The translations under genes and the position numbers were made by a program. From assembly GCA_947491935.1 (NCBI GenBank), contig CANLLF010000004.1, forward strand, positions 620,001-684,000: 64,000 nucleotides of DNA. Direction: 5' to 3'. Source of the stretch: an uncultured Roseicyclus sp. (GTDB taxonomy: Bacteria; Pseudomonadota; Alphaproteobacteria; Rhodobacterales; Rhodobacteraceae). This document shows positions 45,293-54,349 of the stretch, one piece after another. Every line of letters starts with the position of its first letter. Positions within the stretch are counted from its first letter, which is position 1. Under the pieces are notes generated by a model. It was not told the DNA's origin and ran no database searches. It saw only the letters and a program-made list of their open reading frames with translations.

Positions 45293-46239
45293 CGCGTCGC
45301 GGCGCGCCTGAGCCGGTCATTGATGGCGCGGCCCAACCCGCTCTCGGGGATCTCTGCAACCCGGATGGCCGATGCCCCGCGTTGTTTCGCCAAGGCGTCT
45401 GCCTCATGCAGCACGGCAAACAGGCGGGCTGCGGCCTCCACCAGATCGCCACTTGGCGACAGGGACAGATCGCCGCCCGCCGGACCGAACCCGATCACGA
45501 TCTCCCCGTCTAACGCCGCACCGCCCATCTCAAGCGGTGCCGCTGTCGCGTAGTGGCGCTCCATCTGCCCGGGCGCTTCCACCCGTCCCGGCGTCAGATC
45601 TACCGCGACGGGCGCGCCCAACACGGCCTCCACCTCCTCGCGCGCGATGCCACCTTCGCGCAGCAAACGCACCCCATCCGGTCCGGGAGCCAGAATTGTC
45701 GATTCCACGCCAACCGTGCAGGGCCCGCCATCCAAGACGGCGTCCACCCGCGCACCCAAGCCCGCCACCACATGGGCCGCCTTCGTCGGGCTGACCTGGC
45801 CGGAGAGGTTCGCGGATGGGGCCGCAATTGGACCACCAAATTCTTGCAGAACCGACTGTGCCAGCGGGTGAGCGGGCACACGCACGGCCACCGTTTGCAA
45901 CCCGCCACTCACCAGATCCGCCACCACACCCCGGGAGGGGAGCACCAGCGTCATCGGGCCCGGCCAGAACGCCGCGGCCAGGCTGCGGGCCATTGGGGAT
46001 AGCTCCGCTACGTCAGTCACCGCACTCAGATCGGCGACATGCACGATCAGCGGGTTGAACCGGGGCCGCCCCTTCGCTTCGAACACCCGCGCCACGGCCA
46101 TTGGGTTCATGGCGTCAGCGGCGAGGCCATAGACCGTCTCTGTCGGCAGGGCGACAACGCCACCGGCGCGCAGGATCTCTGCCGCGCGCGCAACGCCGCT
46201 GACATCCTCATGCAATATTTGGGGGTGAGAAGCGGCCAT
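45289..46239 (-). CDS. L-threonylcarbamoyladenylate synthase (Sua5/YwlC type)
   Basis: A 316-residue enzyme of tRNA t6A37 synthesis, combining a YrdC-like domain with a C-terminal Sua5 domain. GVVALPTETVYGLAADA near residues 27-43 and KGRPRFNPLIVHV near 56-68 bind ATP and threonine; APSANLSGQVSPT near 140-152 is characteristic. The C-terminal Sua5 domain occupies about 205-316. Together with TsaB/D/E elsewhere it modifies ANN-decoding tRNAs. Confidence 0.92.
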   Translation of the reverse strand: MAASHPQILHEDVSGVARAAEILRAGGVVALPTETVYGLAADAMNPMAVARVFEAKGRPRFNPLIVHVADLSAVTDVAELSPMARSLAAAFWPGPMTLVLPSRGVVADLVSGGLQTVAVRVPAHPLAQSVLQEFGGPIAAPSANLSGQVSPTKAAHVVAGLGARVDAVLDGGPCTVGVESTILAPGPDGVRLLREGGIAREEVEAVLGAPVAVDLTPGRVEAPGQMERHYATAAPLEMGGAALDGEIVIGFGPAGGDLSLSPSGDLVEAAARLFAVLHEADALAKQRGASAIRVAEIPESGLGRAINDRLRRAATR

Positions 46240-46364
46240 CCGTGACGTAACGTTGAAGTTGCGTGAACCTGCACCACGACCCTAGGTCAGGTGCAACAAG
46301 ACGTTGGCCCTAGCGCGAAACGTGCCCATGCGCAAATGGTCCAAGCCCAGGGAGACCCAGACCC

Positions 46365-48041
46365 ATGCCTTACCGTGCACCCGTATCTGATATAACATTC
46401 TGCCTCGACCACGTGGTTGGGTTTGACCGCGTGCAGGCCCTTCCGGCGTTCGAGGACGCAACGTCGGACGTGGTGCAGGCCATCCTGACCGAGGCGGGCC
46501 GGATCTGCGAAGATGTACTTGCGCCGCTCAATCGCGCGGGGGACCTGCACCCGGCGCGCCTTGAAAACGGTGTTGTGCGCACCTCGCCCGGCTATGCGGA
46601 CGGGTATCGCGCAATTGCAGAGGCCGGGTTTGTCGCGATTTCGGCCGACCCGGAATATGGTGGGCTTGGCCTGCCCCAGACGGTGACGACGGCCGTGAAT
46701 GACATGATGGGTGGTGCGTGCCTGTCGCTTGAACTGAACCCCTTGATGACGCAGGGCCAGATTGAAGCGCTGGAGCATCATGCCAGCGACGAGATCAAGG
46801 CATTGTACCTGCCCAAGCTGACCTCCGGCGAGTGGTGCGGCACGATGAACCTGACCGAACCGCAGGCCGGATCGGATGTGGGCGCGCTGACATCCAAGGC
46901 CGAACCGAATGGCGACGGCACCTATGCGGTCAGCGGCCAGAAGATTTACATCTCCTGGGGCGACAACGACTTCACCGACAACGTTGTCCACCTTGTCCTT
47001 GCGCGGCTTCCCGGCGCGCCGAACGGCACCAAGGGCATCAGCCTTTTCCTTGTGCCGCGCAACATTCCCGACGCGGATGGCAATCCCAGTGTGGCCAACA
47101 GCCTCAAGGTTGTGAGCCTTGAGCATAAGCTCGGCCTCCACGGCTCGCCCACCTGCGTCATGCAATATGACGGCGCCACCGGCTGGCTGATCGGCGAAGA
47201 AAACAAGGGCATGGCCGCGATGTTCACGATGATGAACAACGCCCGCCTTGGCGTGGGCGTTCAAGGCGTCAGCGTTGCTGATGCCGCATACCAACACGCG
47301 CTGGGTTACGCACTTGAACGCAAACAGGGCCGTCCGCCCGTCAGCGACGGCACCGGCACCATCCTCGACCACGCCGATGTGCGCCGGATGCTGATGGAGA
47401 TGAAAGCCGAGGTGTTTGCCGCTCGCGCCATGTGCATGGATCTCGCCGTGTCGATCGATCTTGGCAATGCCGGCGATGCCGCCGCCACGGCTCGTGCCGC
47501 GTTCCTGACACCCATCGCGAAGGTCTATGGCAGTGAAACGGGCATCAAGGTGTCCAACCTCGGGGTTCAGGTCCATGGCGGGATGGGTTTTGTCGAGGAA
47601 ACCGGCGCCGCGCAATTCGTGCGCGATGTGCGCGTGACGGCGATCTATGAGGGCACGACCGGCATTCAGGCGATGGATCTTGCGGGGCGCAAACTGATGG
47701 ATGGCGGCGACGCGGCCTTCGCGCTGCTCGATGAGGTTGAAGCCGCGGGTGATCCCGCCGTGGCCGCCGCCGCACAAGCCTTGCGCCAAACAACGACAGA
47801 TATCCTCGCCCTCGACATGGCGGATCGCTTTGGCGGTGCCGTCCCGTACCTGATGGCCTTCGCCCGTGTGCTCGGCGCCCATTACCACGCAAAGGCGGCG
47901 GCCAGCGGTGACGCGGCGCGGCAGGCTTTGGCCCGCTACTACATCACCCGTCTTCTGCCCGAGGCTCACGCGGCCATGGCGCAGGCGCGCTGCGGGGCGA
48001 CCGGGCTCTACGATCTGTCGCCGGACGATCTGGCTTCCTGA
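46365..48041 (+). CDS. Acyl-CoA dehydrogenase (DmdC-like, extended C-terminus)
   Basis: A 558-residue flavoprotein of the acyl-CoA dehydrogenase superfamily. MNLTEPQAGSDVGAL near residues 162-176 lies at the FAD/substrate groove, VQVHGGMGFVEE near 402-413 in the C-terminal helical domain, and the catalytic base is Glu429 in YEGTTGIQ. The added C-terminal part beyond about 445 and the opening MPYRAPVSD resemble DmdC-type enzymes (3-methylmercaptopropionyl-CoA dehydrogenase) common in roseobacters, though related paralogues act on other acyl-CoAs. It leads a set with a 74-residue protein and an MBL hydrolase. Confidence 0.85.
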   Translation: MPYRAPVSDITFCLDHVVGFDRVQALPAFEDATSDVVQAILTEAGRICEDVLAPLNRAGDLHPARLENGVVRTSPGYADGYRAIAEAGFVAISADPEYGGLGLPQTVTTAVNDMMGGACLSLELNPLMTQGQIEALEHHASDEIKALYLPKLTSGEWCGTMNLTEPQAGSDVGALTSKAEPNGDGTYAVSGQKIYISWGDNDFTDNVVHLVLARLPGAPNGTKGISLFLVPRNIPDADGNPSVANSLKVVSLEHKLGLHGSPTCVMQYDGATGWLIGEENKGMAAMFTMMNNARLGVGVQGVSVADAAYQHALGYALERKQGRPPVSDGTGTILDHADVRRMLMEMKAEVFAARAMCMDLAVSIDLGNAGDAAATARAAFLTPIAKVYGSETGIKVSNLGVQVHGGMGFVEETGAAQFVRDVRVTAIYEGTTGIQAMDLAGRKLMDGGDAAFALLDEVEAAGDPAVAAAAQALRQTTTDILALDMADRFGGAVPYLMAFARVLGAHYHAKAAASGDAARQALARYYITRLLPEAHAAMAQARCGATGLYDLSPDDLAS

Positions 48042-48044
48042 GGG

Positions 48045-48269
48045 ATGGCGGATCTCGGCTTCACCTGGGAGACACGGAAAACCGGCGAGGTGCTGGTTTT
48101 CCATCGCGGAAAGCGCGCGACCACCTTGCGGGGCGGCAGAGCGACCGATTTTCTGGACCTTGTCGAAACCGGCGACACCAACGCGATCCAGCAGGAGCTG
48201 GCCCGCCTGACAGGAAACTACAAGCGCGGCAATGAACGCCTCGCAAAGGGGCACCCACGCAATGCCTGA
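48045..48269 (+). CDS. Small conserved hypothetical protein (74 aa)
   Basis: A 74-residue basic protein (LGFTWETRKTGEVLVFHRGK at 4-23, then KRATTLRG and a helical tail ending KRGNERLAKGHPRNA). No signal or membrane segment. It starts 3 bp after the acyl-CoA dehydrogenase and overlaps the MBL gene by 8 bases, so it is co-expressed. Function unknown. Confidence 0.7.
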   Translation: MADLGFTWETRKTGEVLVFHRGKRATTLRGGRATDFLDLVETGDTNAIQQELARLTGNYKRGNERLAKGHPRNA

Positions 48270-49305
48270 CGGCGCCAACCCGATCCGAACGCCATTTCCG
48301 GACATACCGGTTGAGGGAGAGGCCATTGAAGTCGCTCCGGATGTTCTGTGGGTCCGTATCCCGCTGCCCATGGCGCTGGACCATGTGAATGCCTATGCCC
48401 TGCGCGATGAAGATGGGTGGACAATCATCGACACCGGCCTGAATTCCCGCCGAACGATTGCGTTGTGGGAAAAGATTATCGCGGGCCCGCTGGCCGGCGC
48501 GCCGATCAAACGGTTGGTCGTGACCCACCATCACCCCGATCACGTCGGGCTCGCCGGATGGTTTCAGGGGCAAGGCGCCGAGTTGCTGATGACGCGCACC
48601 GCCTGGCTCTTCTCACGGATGCTGACGCTGGATGAGCAGTCCGCACCGACAGACGAACAGGTGCAGTTCTGGGTCGATGCGGGGATGGCCCCGGAGGTTC
48701 TGGCCGCCCGCCGCGCCGAGCGTCCGTTCAACTTCGCCGATATCGTCTACCCGATGCCGCTTGGCTTCACACGGCTACGGGAGGGCGGCACGATCACCAT
48801 GGGTGGGCGTGTCTGGGACATTCGCTTTGGCCATGGCCACGCCCCGGATCATGCCACGTTCTGGAGCCGCGATGGCGATCTGGTCATCGGTGGCGACCAA
48901 TTGCTGGCCACGATCTCCCCCAATATCGGCGTCTACGCGACGGAGCCTGAGGCCGATCCTGTCGGTGAATGGATGACGGCCTGCGAGACGCTGCAACCCC
49001 ACGCGTTGGAAAGCCAGTTGGTGCTGCCCGGCCACAAGCTGCCCTTCACCGGCCTGCCCGCGCGCATGCGGCAGCTGATCGATAATCACCACGGCGCGTT
49101 GGAGCGGTTGCGGGCCCATATCGCCAAGGGGCCGTGCACGGCGGCCGAGTGTTTCCCGCCGCTCTTCAAGCGCAAGATCGATGACGGAACCTACGGGCTG
49201 GCCCTCGTGGAGGCGGTGGCGCATGTGAACCATTTGTATCATCTGGGCGAGGTCACACGGCAGCGCCGCGCGGACGGGGCGTGGGAATACCGGATCGCGC
49301 CCTAG
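48262..49305 (+). CDS. MBL-fold metallo-hydrolase
   Basis: A 347-residue metallo-beta-lactamase-fold enzyme with the two-metal motif THHHPDH: H89, H91, D93 and H94, and later ligands in GHAPDHATFWS near residue 195 and LPGHKLPF near 263. These proteins hydrolyse thioesters, lactones or glutathione conjugates. The ATG at 48262 overlaps the 74-residue gene. Adjacent to an acyl-CoA dehydrogenase, a thioesterase-like role is possible but not proven. Confidence 0.85.
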   Translation: MPDGANPIRTPFPDIPVEGEAIEVAPDVLWVRIPLPMALDHVNAYALRDEDGWTIIDTGLNSRRTIALWEKIIAGPLAGAPIKRLVVTHHHPDHVGLAGWFQGQGAELLMTRTAWLFSRMLTLDEQSAPTDEQVQFWVDAGMAPEVLAARRAERPFNFADIVYPMPLGFTRLREGGTITMGGRVWDIRFGHGHAPDHATFWSRDGDLVIGGDQLLATISPNIGVYATEPEADPVGEWMTACETLQPHALESQLVLPGHKLPFTGLPARMRQLIDNHHGALERLRAHIAKGPCTAAECFPPLFKRKIDDGTYGLALVEAVAHVNHLYHLGEVTRQRRADGAWEYRIAP

Positions 49306-49397
49306 CGGCTTGACGCCGCGCTCATGCGGGGCTGACACCTGCGGTTTTCTGCGGTATCCCGGCGCAAAGCAATTCAACCGGACCAGAGGACACGACC

Positions 49398-49541
49398 ATG
49401 GCCGACCAGGACGACTATAAGCACGGCGAGATGGATATCTCGACCCAGGAAAAGACATTTGGGGGCTTCATCAAGTTCTCCACGAATGTTGCCATTGTCT
49501 GCATCGTGATCGTCATTGGCCTGGCGATTTTCGCCACATGA
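49398..49541 (+). CDS. aa3-type cytochrome c oxidase subunit IV (47 aa)
   Basis: A tiny protein: MADQDDYKHGEMDISTQEKT at residues 1-20, then a single transmembrane helix (about 28-46). The acidic N-terminus, a Gln-Glu-Lys-Thr-Phe stretch and one helix match subunit IV of alphaproteobacterial aa3 oxidase, a structural subunit. ATG at 49398 is preceded by a GAGG-type site. It is too short for usual gene-length cutoffs. Its TGA overlaps the next ATG (ATGA). Other oxidase genes are not in the window. Confidence 0.85.
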   Translation: MADQDDYKHGEMDISTQEKTFGGFIKFSTNVAIVCIVIVIGLAIFAT

Positions 49542-50161
49542 TCCGCGCACTTCGTTTTGCGGCCGCGGGCCTTGTGGCGCTTGCCGTGGCAGGCTGCGCC
49601 GGTGAATCCGTCTGGGCGCCGGACGAGTTCGTGTCGCGTTCGACTTACGTGCCGCAAGGGCCGACGACGGTGACGCTGATCACCTCGATCAATACGCGCA
49701 ACAATTCCGGCGCGCATTCCGCGCTGCTGATCGACGGGGCGCAACGGCTGCTCTTCGATCCGGCGGGCAGCTGGCATAATCCGGGCATCCCCGAACGCAA
49801 CGACGTGCTGTTCGGCATGTCGCCGGGTTACATGGATCTTTACCTGGCTTTTCAGTCGAACGGCGTGTTCGAGGTTCGGACGCAGACCGTCGACGTCTCG
49901 CCGCAGGTCGCGGCACAGCTCAGTCAGGCGGTTCAGGCCTATGGGGCCGTTCCTGCGGCCTATTGTTCCCGCTCGATCACCGATATTCTGTCCCAGACCC
50001 CGGGGTTCGAGAGCATCAGCCAGACCTTCTTTCCGATCAACACGATGGAGCAGTTCGGCGCGCTTCCGGGCGTGAGGACGGAAACCATCATCGGCACGAT
50101 CGGTGACGAAGATGATGGCAGCGACGCGGTACTGGCCGAACAGGTGGCCAACGCGGGCTGA
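49538..50161 (+). CDS. Predicted lipoprotein (207 aa)
   Basis: A signal peptide ending in lipobox VAGC (Cys20) suggests membrane anchoring. The mature part contains TTVTLITSINTRNNSGAHSA near residues 43-62, LLFDPAGSWHNPGIPERNDV near 71-90 and a single later Cys. The HSALLIDG...RLLFDPAGSWHN arrangement recalls papain-like NlpC/P60-type folds (His and Asn positions), but no nucleophile Cys is at the expected site, so this is only a suggestion. Coupled to the oxidase subunit gene; a strong terminator follows. Confidence 0.7.
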   Translation: MIRALRFAAAGLVALAVAGCAGESVWAPDEFVSRSTYVPQGPTTVTLITSINTRNNSGAHSALLIDGAQRLLFDPAGSWHNPGIPERNDVLFGMSPGYMDLYLAFQSNGVFEVRTQTVDVSPQVAAQLSQAVQAYGAVPAAYCSRSITDILSQTPGFESISQTFFPINTMEQFGALPGVRTETIIGTIGDEDDGSDAVLAEQVANAG

Positions 50162-50186
50162 TATCGGCGCGGCGCACACAAAACAA

Positions 50187-50213
50187 AACCCCCGCGGCGA
50201 GGCCTCGGGGGTT
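50187..50213. terminator. Bidirectional rho-independent terminator
   Basis: AACCCCCG (50187-50194) and CGGGGGTT (50206-50213) form an 8-bp stem with an 11-base loop. T-rich sequence flanks the plus-strand side (TTTTTT to 50217) and A-rich sequence the other side. It lies between the convergent lipoprotein and rpsU genes and can serve both. Confidence 0.9.
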
Positions 50214-50259
50214 TTTTGATTCTTTCGTTTCGCGGATGCGATCCGGACGGAAGCAATGC

Positions 50260-50466
50260 TCAGAGCATCCCTTCGCGCTGCGCCTTCTTGCGCGCCAGCT
50301 TGCGGGCACGACGGATAGCTTCCGCCTTCTCGCGTGCGCGCTTCTCCGACGGCTTTTCGTAATGCTGCTTGAGCTTCATCTCACGAAAAACGCCTTCACG
50401 CTGAAGTTTCTTCTTCAGAGCACGGAGCGCCTGATCGACATTATTGTCGCGAACACTGACCTGCAT
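50260..50466 (-). CDS. rpsU: 30S ribosomal protein S21
   Basis: A 68-residue basic protein with [20 protein letters not shown] at residues 1-20 and a helical Arg/Lys-rich tail ending KKAQREGML, typical of S21. It helps 30S subunits bind mRNA near the anti-Shine-Dalgarno. A good promoter lies about 55-80 bp upstream and a shared terminator downstream, so it is a single-gene unit. Confidence 0.97.
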   Translation of the reverse strand: MQVSVRDNNVDQALRALKKKLQREGVFREMKLKQHYEKPSEKRAREKAEAIRRARKLARKKAQREGML

Positions 50467-50518
50467 GTGGTGTCACCACCTTTCTAGGTTAGAATTGATC
50501 GGAATTGCAGGAAGTGGC

Positions 50519-50547
50519 CGTATAGCAAAGGCCCCCTATCTTGTCCA
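50519..50547 (-). promoter_or_regulatory. Sigma70-type promoter of rpsU
   Basis: On the minus strand, TGGACA (50547-50542) is a close -35 match, separated by 17 bases from TATACG (50524-50519) as -10. The start of transcription would fall near 50512, some 46 bases upstream of the rpsU ATG. Match quality is inferred by eye. Confidence 0.6.
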
Positions 50548-50571
50548 GCAAGCGGTGATTGGAGATGCGGC

Positions 50572-51255
50572 ATGAATGATGCAAGCGACCGGATGCTTGA
50601 TGCGGCCTTGATGCATGTGCCGTTTGACGGCTGGTCAGAGGCCAGTTTCGTGGCTGCGGCGGCGGATGCCGAGCTATCGCTTGCCGAGGCGCGCGCGCTG
50701 TTTCCGCGCGGGGCAGTGGATCTGGCCGTGGCCTTCCATCGGCGCGGCGACCGGGCGCTGGCAGAGGCTCTGGCCTCTACCGATCTGGGGGCGATGCGGT
50801 TTCGCGATAAAGTGGCCCATGCGGTCCGCCTGCGGTTGGAGATGGTCGAAGATGACAAGGAGACCGTGCGGCGGGGCGCCACGCTCTTTGCCTTGCCGAT
50901 CTACGCACCGGACGGCGCGAAGCTGGTTTGGGAAACGGCGGACGTGATCTGGACCGGGCTCGGGGATACATCGGACGACCTGAACTGGTACACCAAACGC
51001 GCCACGCTGTCCGGCGTGTATTCGGCGGTCGCGCTCTACTGGCTCGGGGACAATTCCGAGCGGCATTCGGCGAGCTGGGCTTTCCTCGACCGTCGGATCG
51101 AAGACGTGATGCGGATCGAAAAGTTGAAGGCATCCGCCCGGTCCAACGCCCTCCTGAAGCCCCTGACACAGGGGTTTGAGCGGTTCGCGTCGATGGTGAA
51201 AGCGCCCAAGGCGTCGGCCCGGGATGATCTTCCCGGCCATTGGCCCCGCACCTGA
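50572..51255 (+). CDS. COQ9 family protein
   Basis: A 227-residue homologue of mitochondrial COQ9, a TetR-fold lipid-binding protein needed for the hydroxylation steps of ubiquinone synthesis. The N-terminal HVPFDGWSEASFVAAA near residues 15-30 and the later YTKRATLSGVYSAVALYWLGD near 142-162 (hydrophobic surface helix) are conserved. Its presence supports an alphaproteobacterial host. Divergent from rpsU. Confidence 0.9.
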   Translation: MNDASDRMLDAALMHVPFDGWSEASFVAAAADAELSLAEARALFPRGAVDLAVAFHRRGDRALAEALASTDLGAMRFRDKVAHAVRLRLEMVEDDKETVRRGATLFALPIYAPDGAKLVWETADVIWTGLGDTSDDLNWYTKRATLSGVYSAVALYWLGDNSERHSASWAFLDRRIEDVMRIEKLKASARSNALLKPLTQGFERFASMVKAPKASARDDLPGHWPRT

Positions 51256-51468
51256 ACCTCATCTCGAACCAATCAGGCCCGTCCGCTACCAGAGGCGCCT
51301 CCGGTTCGGCGGTGGTGGTAGCTTCGCTACCTGCTGTATCGCACCTGCGATCGCCGGATGTGACGCGCAATCTGTGGAGCCTCCATCGAGCAAGGACGGT
51401 GTTGGAATGCTTGTCTTCTGGCCGCGTTCTCGTATGTGGTGGGCGCGTCAGACAACGGAGGGTGAGGC

Positions 51469-52449
51469 ATGGCTGAAATGATGCGCGCGGTAGAGATTGC
51501 CAAACCCGGGGGGCCCGAGGTGCTGCGCCTGTGTGAGCGGCCCGTACCGTCGCCCGGCGCCGAGCAGATTCTGATCCGGATCGACCATGCCGGGGTGAAC
51601 CGGCCCGATGCGTTGCAGCGCGCGGGATCCTATGCGCCGCCCAAGGGCGCGTCGGACCTGCCGGGGCTGGAAGCGGCGGGGCTGATCGAAGCAGTCGGGC
51701 CGGGCGTCACGCGTTGGTCGGTGGGGGACGCGGTCTACGCCCTGTTGCCCGGTGGGGGCTATGCCGAGTTCGCCGTGACGCATCAGGATCATGCACTTGC
51801 GGTCCCAAAAGGCCTCTCGATGGCGGAGGCGGCCGGATTGCCTGAAACCTGTTTCACGGTCTGGAGCAATGTCTTCATGCGCGCTGGTTTGCGTGCGGGG
51901 CAACGGTTCCTTGTTCATGGCGGATCCAGCGGTATCGGCACGACCGCGATCCAGCTGGCGCGAGCCTTCGGCGCACGGGTGTTTGCGACGGCCGGATCGG
52001 CGGAGAAATGCGCCGCCTGTGTGGAGCTCGGGGCGGAGCGGGCGATCAATTACCGGGAGGAAGATTTCGTCGATGTTTTGCGGGCTGTCGGTGGCGCCGA
52101 TGTGATCCTCGATATGGTGGGGGGCTCTTATCTGCCGCGCAACGTCAAGGCGCTGGCCGACGATGGTCGCCTGCAACAGATCGCGTTTTTGCAAGGCCCG
52201 AAGGTGGAGCTGAACTTCGCCCAGTTGATGGTGCGGCGGCTTACGATCTCGGGCTCGACCCTTCGGCCGCAATCCGATGCGGCGAAGGCCGGGATCGCAT
52301 CAGAGCTTCGGGTCCATGTCTGGCCGATGATCGCGTCGGGCCGCGTCGCGCCCGTCATGGATCAGACCTTTGCTCTGGGGGATGCGGCCAAGGCCCATAC
52401 CCGGATGGAAACAAGCCAGCATATCGGGAAGATGGTGTTGAAGGTTTAG
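51469..52449 (+). CDS. NAD(P)H-quinone oxidoreductase (PIG3/QOR type)
   Basis: A 326-residue medium-chain dehydrogenase/reductase. GVNRPDALQR near residues 42-51 is typical of the PIG3 group, and VHGGSSGIGTTAIQLA near 149-164 binds NADPH. No catalytic-zinc Cys cluster is present. Expected to reduce quinones by one electron. The 213-base gap upstream contains a GGTAGC/GCTACC hairpin at 51317-51331 but no clear promoter. Confidence 0.88.
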   Translation: MAEMMRAVEIAKPGGPEVLRLCERPVPSPGAEQILIRIDHAGVNRPDALQRAGSYAPPKGASDLPGLEAAGLIEAVGPGVTRWSVGDAVYALLPGGGYAEFAVTHQDHALAVPKGLSMAEAAGLPETCFTVWSNVFMRAGLRAGQRFLVHGGSSGIGTTAIQLARAFGARVFATAGSAEKCAACVELGAERAINYREEDFVDVLRAVGGADVILDMVGGSYLPRNVKALADDGRLQQIAFLQGPKVELNFAQLMVRRLTISGSTLRPQSDAAKAGIASELRVHVWPMIASGRVAPVMDQTFALGDAAKAHTRMETSQHIGKMVLKV

Positions 52450-52490
52450 CCCGCGCTCGAGTCGCCCGCCGGGCGGTCGCGCGAAGAGAC

Positions 52491-53102
52491 TTAGTCCTGC
52501 CCGAATACGTGCCACCCGGCCACGCACCGGGTGAGCGCCGTGATCAGGCATACAATCGTAAACATCCACGCGATCCACGGGAACGCCGCCGGGAACAGGC
52601 AGAACGCCGCGAAGACCGCGATGGTCTCGGCGCCTTCAGCCAGTCCGCCGAGGTAGTAGATGCCCTTGGTCGGATAATCCTCCGCCGTCAGGCCGCGCCG
52701 TTCCGCGATCACCGAAAAGGCCAGAAACGAGGTGCCCGTCAGGATGAAGCTGGCGATCAGGGCGGCGCCCGGCAGGCCGTTCGTGGCGGGATCGGCAAAG
52801 ACGAACCCCACCGGGAAGGCCGCGTAAAAGACGAAATCAAGCGCGATGTCGAGAAAGGCGCCGCGATCGGTGGGCCGGGTCATCCGTGCCACGGCCCCGT
52901 CGAGCCCATCCGCCAACCGGTTGAGCGCCAGCCCAAGCAAGGCCAGCCCGTATAGCTCCAGCGCCGCCGCCAGTGCCGCCAGAAGGCCAATTGCCAGACC
53001 GGCGAGAGTGATCTGATCGGCCCGCATGCCGCAGGCCACCAGGAACCGGGCGGGCGGCTCCATCATGGCGCGTTGCAGGGGCAAAAGGCGGGAATCGATC
53101 AT
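52491..53102 (-). CDS. CDP-alcohol phosphatidyltransferase family protein
   Basis: A 203-residue membrane enzyme. The family motif appears as D65, D68-G69, A72-R73, G81, D85 and D89. About five hydrophobic helices follow. It differs from pgsA at 21531 and could be a phosphatidylserine, cardiolipin or archaetidyl-type synthase. Convergent with the quinone oxidoreductase. Confidence 0.82.
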   Translation of the reverse strand: MIDSRLLPLQRAMMEPPARFLVACGMRADQITLAGLAIGLLAALAAALELYGLALLGLALNRLADGLDGAVARMTRPTDRGAFLDIALDFVFYAAFPVGFVFADPATNGLPGAALIASFILTGTSFLAFSVIAERRGLTAEDYPTKGIYYLGGLAEGAETIAVFAAFCLFPAAFPWIAWMFTIVCLITALTRCVAGWHVFGQD

Positions 53103-53197
53103 GGGCGCAGGTCTTGGCTTGGGCCATGCGCGGCGTCAATGCACGGGGTGGTGAGCGAGCCTGCGGTCACGGGAATGTGGCCCATGGGCCGCGCATG

Positions 53198-53902
53198 TTA
53201 CCCTTCGATCTCGGCGACGAAGGCCATCACACCGCTCAGATCCGGCATTTCACGATAGCGGGGATGCCCTGTCGGGGCTTTGGCTTCTTCCAGAGCCCAG
53301 GTCAGGCCATGGGGCACGTAGGCGGCCCAGGCCCCGGCCTCCAGCGCCGGAACCACGTCGGATTTCATCGAATTGCCGATCATCATGGCGCGGTCCGGCC
53401 CGGCTCCATGCTGCCCAAAGGCGCGCATATACGTCGCCGGATGCTTTTCCGAGACAATCTCCACACCAGCAAACAGATCCCCCAGACCCGACGCCGCCAG
53501 TTTTTGCTCCTGATGCAGCAGATCGCCTTTGGTGATCAGAACCAGCGGATGCGTGTCCGACAAGGCGCCCAACACGTTTTCCACATGGGGCAGAAGCTCA
53601 ATCGGGTGTCCCAGCATCTCCTGGCCCATTTCAAGGATTTGTCCGATCACCCTTGAGGGAACCCGCCGTTCGGTCACCTCAATCGCTGTTTCGATCATCG
53701 ACAACATGAAGCCTTTGATGCCGAACCCGTAATGGCCGATATTGCGCCGCTCGGCCTCCAGAAGGCGCTCCATCAGGTGGTCGCCCTCGACGAAATCTTC
53801 GAGCAGTTCGGCGAATTTCTCTTCCGTCATGCGGAAGAAGCTTTCGTTCTGCCAAAGGGTGTCATCGGCGTCGAATCCGATCACGGTTAACCTTTCACCC
53901 AT
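53198..53902 (-). CDS. HAD-superfamily hydrolase (phosphatase)
   Basis: A 234-residue HAD phosphatase: the nucleophile motif GFDADDTL has D11 and D13, motif II is LITKGD near residues 108-113, and motif IV is GNSMKSDVVPAL near 175-186. An alpha-helical cap lies between. Substrate unknown; similar proteins act on small phosphates. Divergent from clpS, with TATATA-like sequence near 53935. Confidence 0.85.
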   Translation of the reverse strand: MGERLTVIGFDADDTLWQNESFFRMTEEKFAELLEDFVEGDHLMERLLEAERRNIGHYGFGIKGFMLSMIETAIEVTERRVPSRVIGQILEMGQEMLGHPIELLPHVENVLGALSDTHPLVLITKGDLLHQEQKLAASGLGDLFAGVEIVSEKHPATYMRAFGQHGAGPDRAMMIGNSMKSDVVPALEAGAWAAYVPHGLTWALEEAKAPTGHPRYREMPDLSGVMAFVAEIEG

Positions 53903-53983
53903 TGGTGCCTCTTTTCTGAATCGGTTACACGCTTATATAGTGCGACCTCTATCGACGCGCGATGAAACCGGGGCAAGGTGTCC

Positions 53984-54337
53984 ATGATTCAACACTGGCA
54001 GATGATGGCAGACGATCTAGAGACCCCCGAGGGGGGTGATAGCGATACGTCAATCCTGACCAAGACAAAGCCGAAAACGCAGCGCCCACCGATGTATAAG
54101 GTGCTGCTTTTGAACGACGATTACACGCCGATGGAATTCGTGGTGCATGTGCTGGAGCGGTTTTTCGGCATCACCCACAGCCAGGCGGTCGAGATCATGT
54201 TGACCGTCCACAAGAAGGGTGTGGCGGTGGTTGGCGTGTTTTCCCACGAGATCGCGGAAACCAAGGTGGCGCAGGTGATGGATTTCGCCCGCCGCAATCA
54301 GCATCCCCTGCAATGCACAATGGAGAAAGAGGAGTAA
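53984..54337 (+). CDS. clpS: ATP-dependent Clp protease adaptor ClpS
   Basis: A 117-residue N-end-rule adaptor that delivers substrates to Clp[22 protein letters not shown] near residues 37-56 and the later [20 protein letters not shown] are the conserved core. ATG at 53984 gives a long N-terminal tail; start codons at 53978 (GTG) or 54002 are alternatives. Followed 12 bp later by a methyltransferase gene. Confidence 0.93.
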   Translation: MIQHWQMMADDLETPEGGDSDTSILTKTKPKTQRPPMYKVLLLNDDYTPMEFVVHVLERFFGITHSQAVEIMLTVHKKGVAVVGVFSHEIAETKVAQVMDFARRNQHPLQCTMEKEE

Positions 54338-54349
54338 TCCTCGCCTCCC

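Noticed and set aside
51240-51476. 78-residue open frame between COQ9 and the quinone oxidoreductase
   Set aside because: Overlaps both flanking genes, low-complexity composition, no family.
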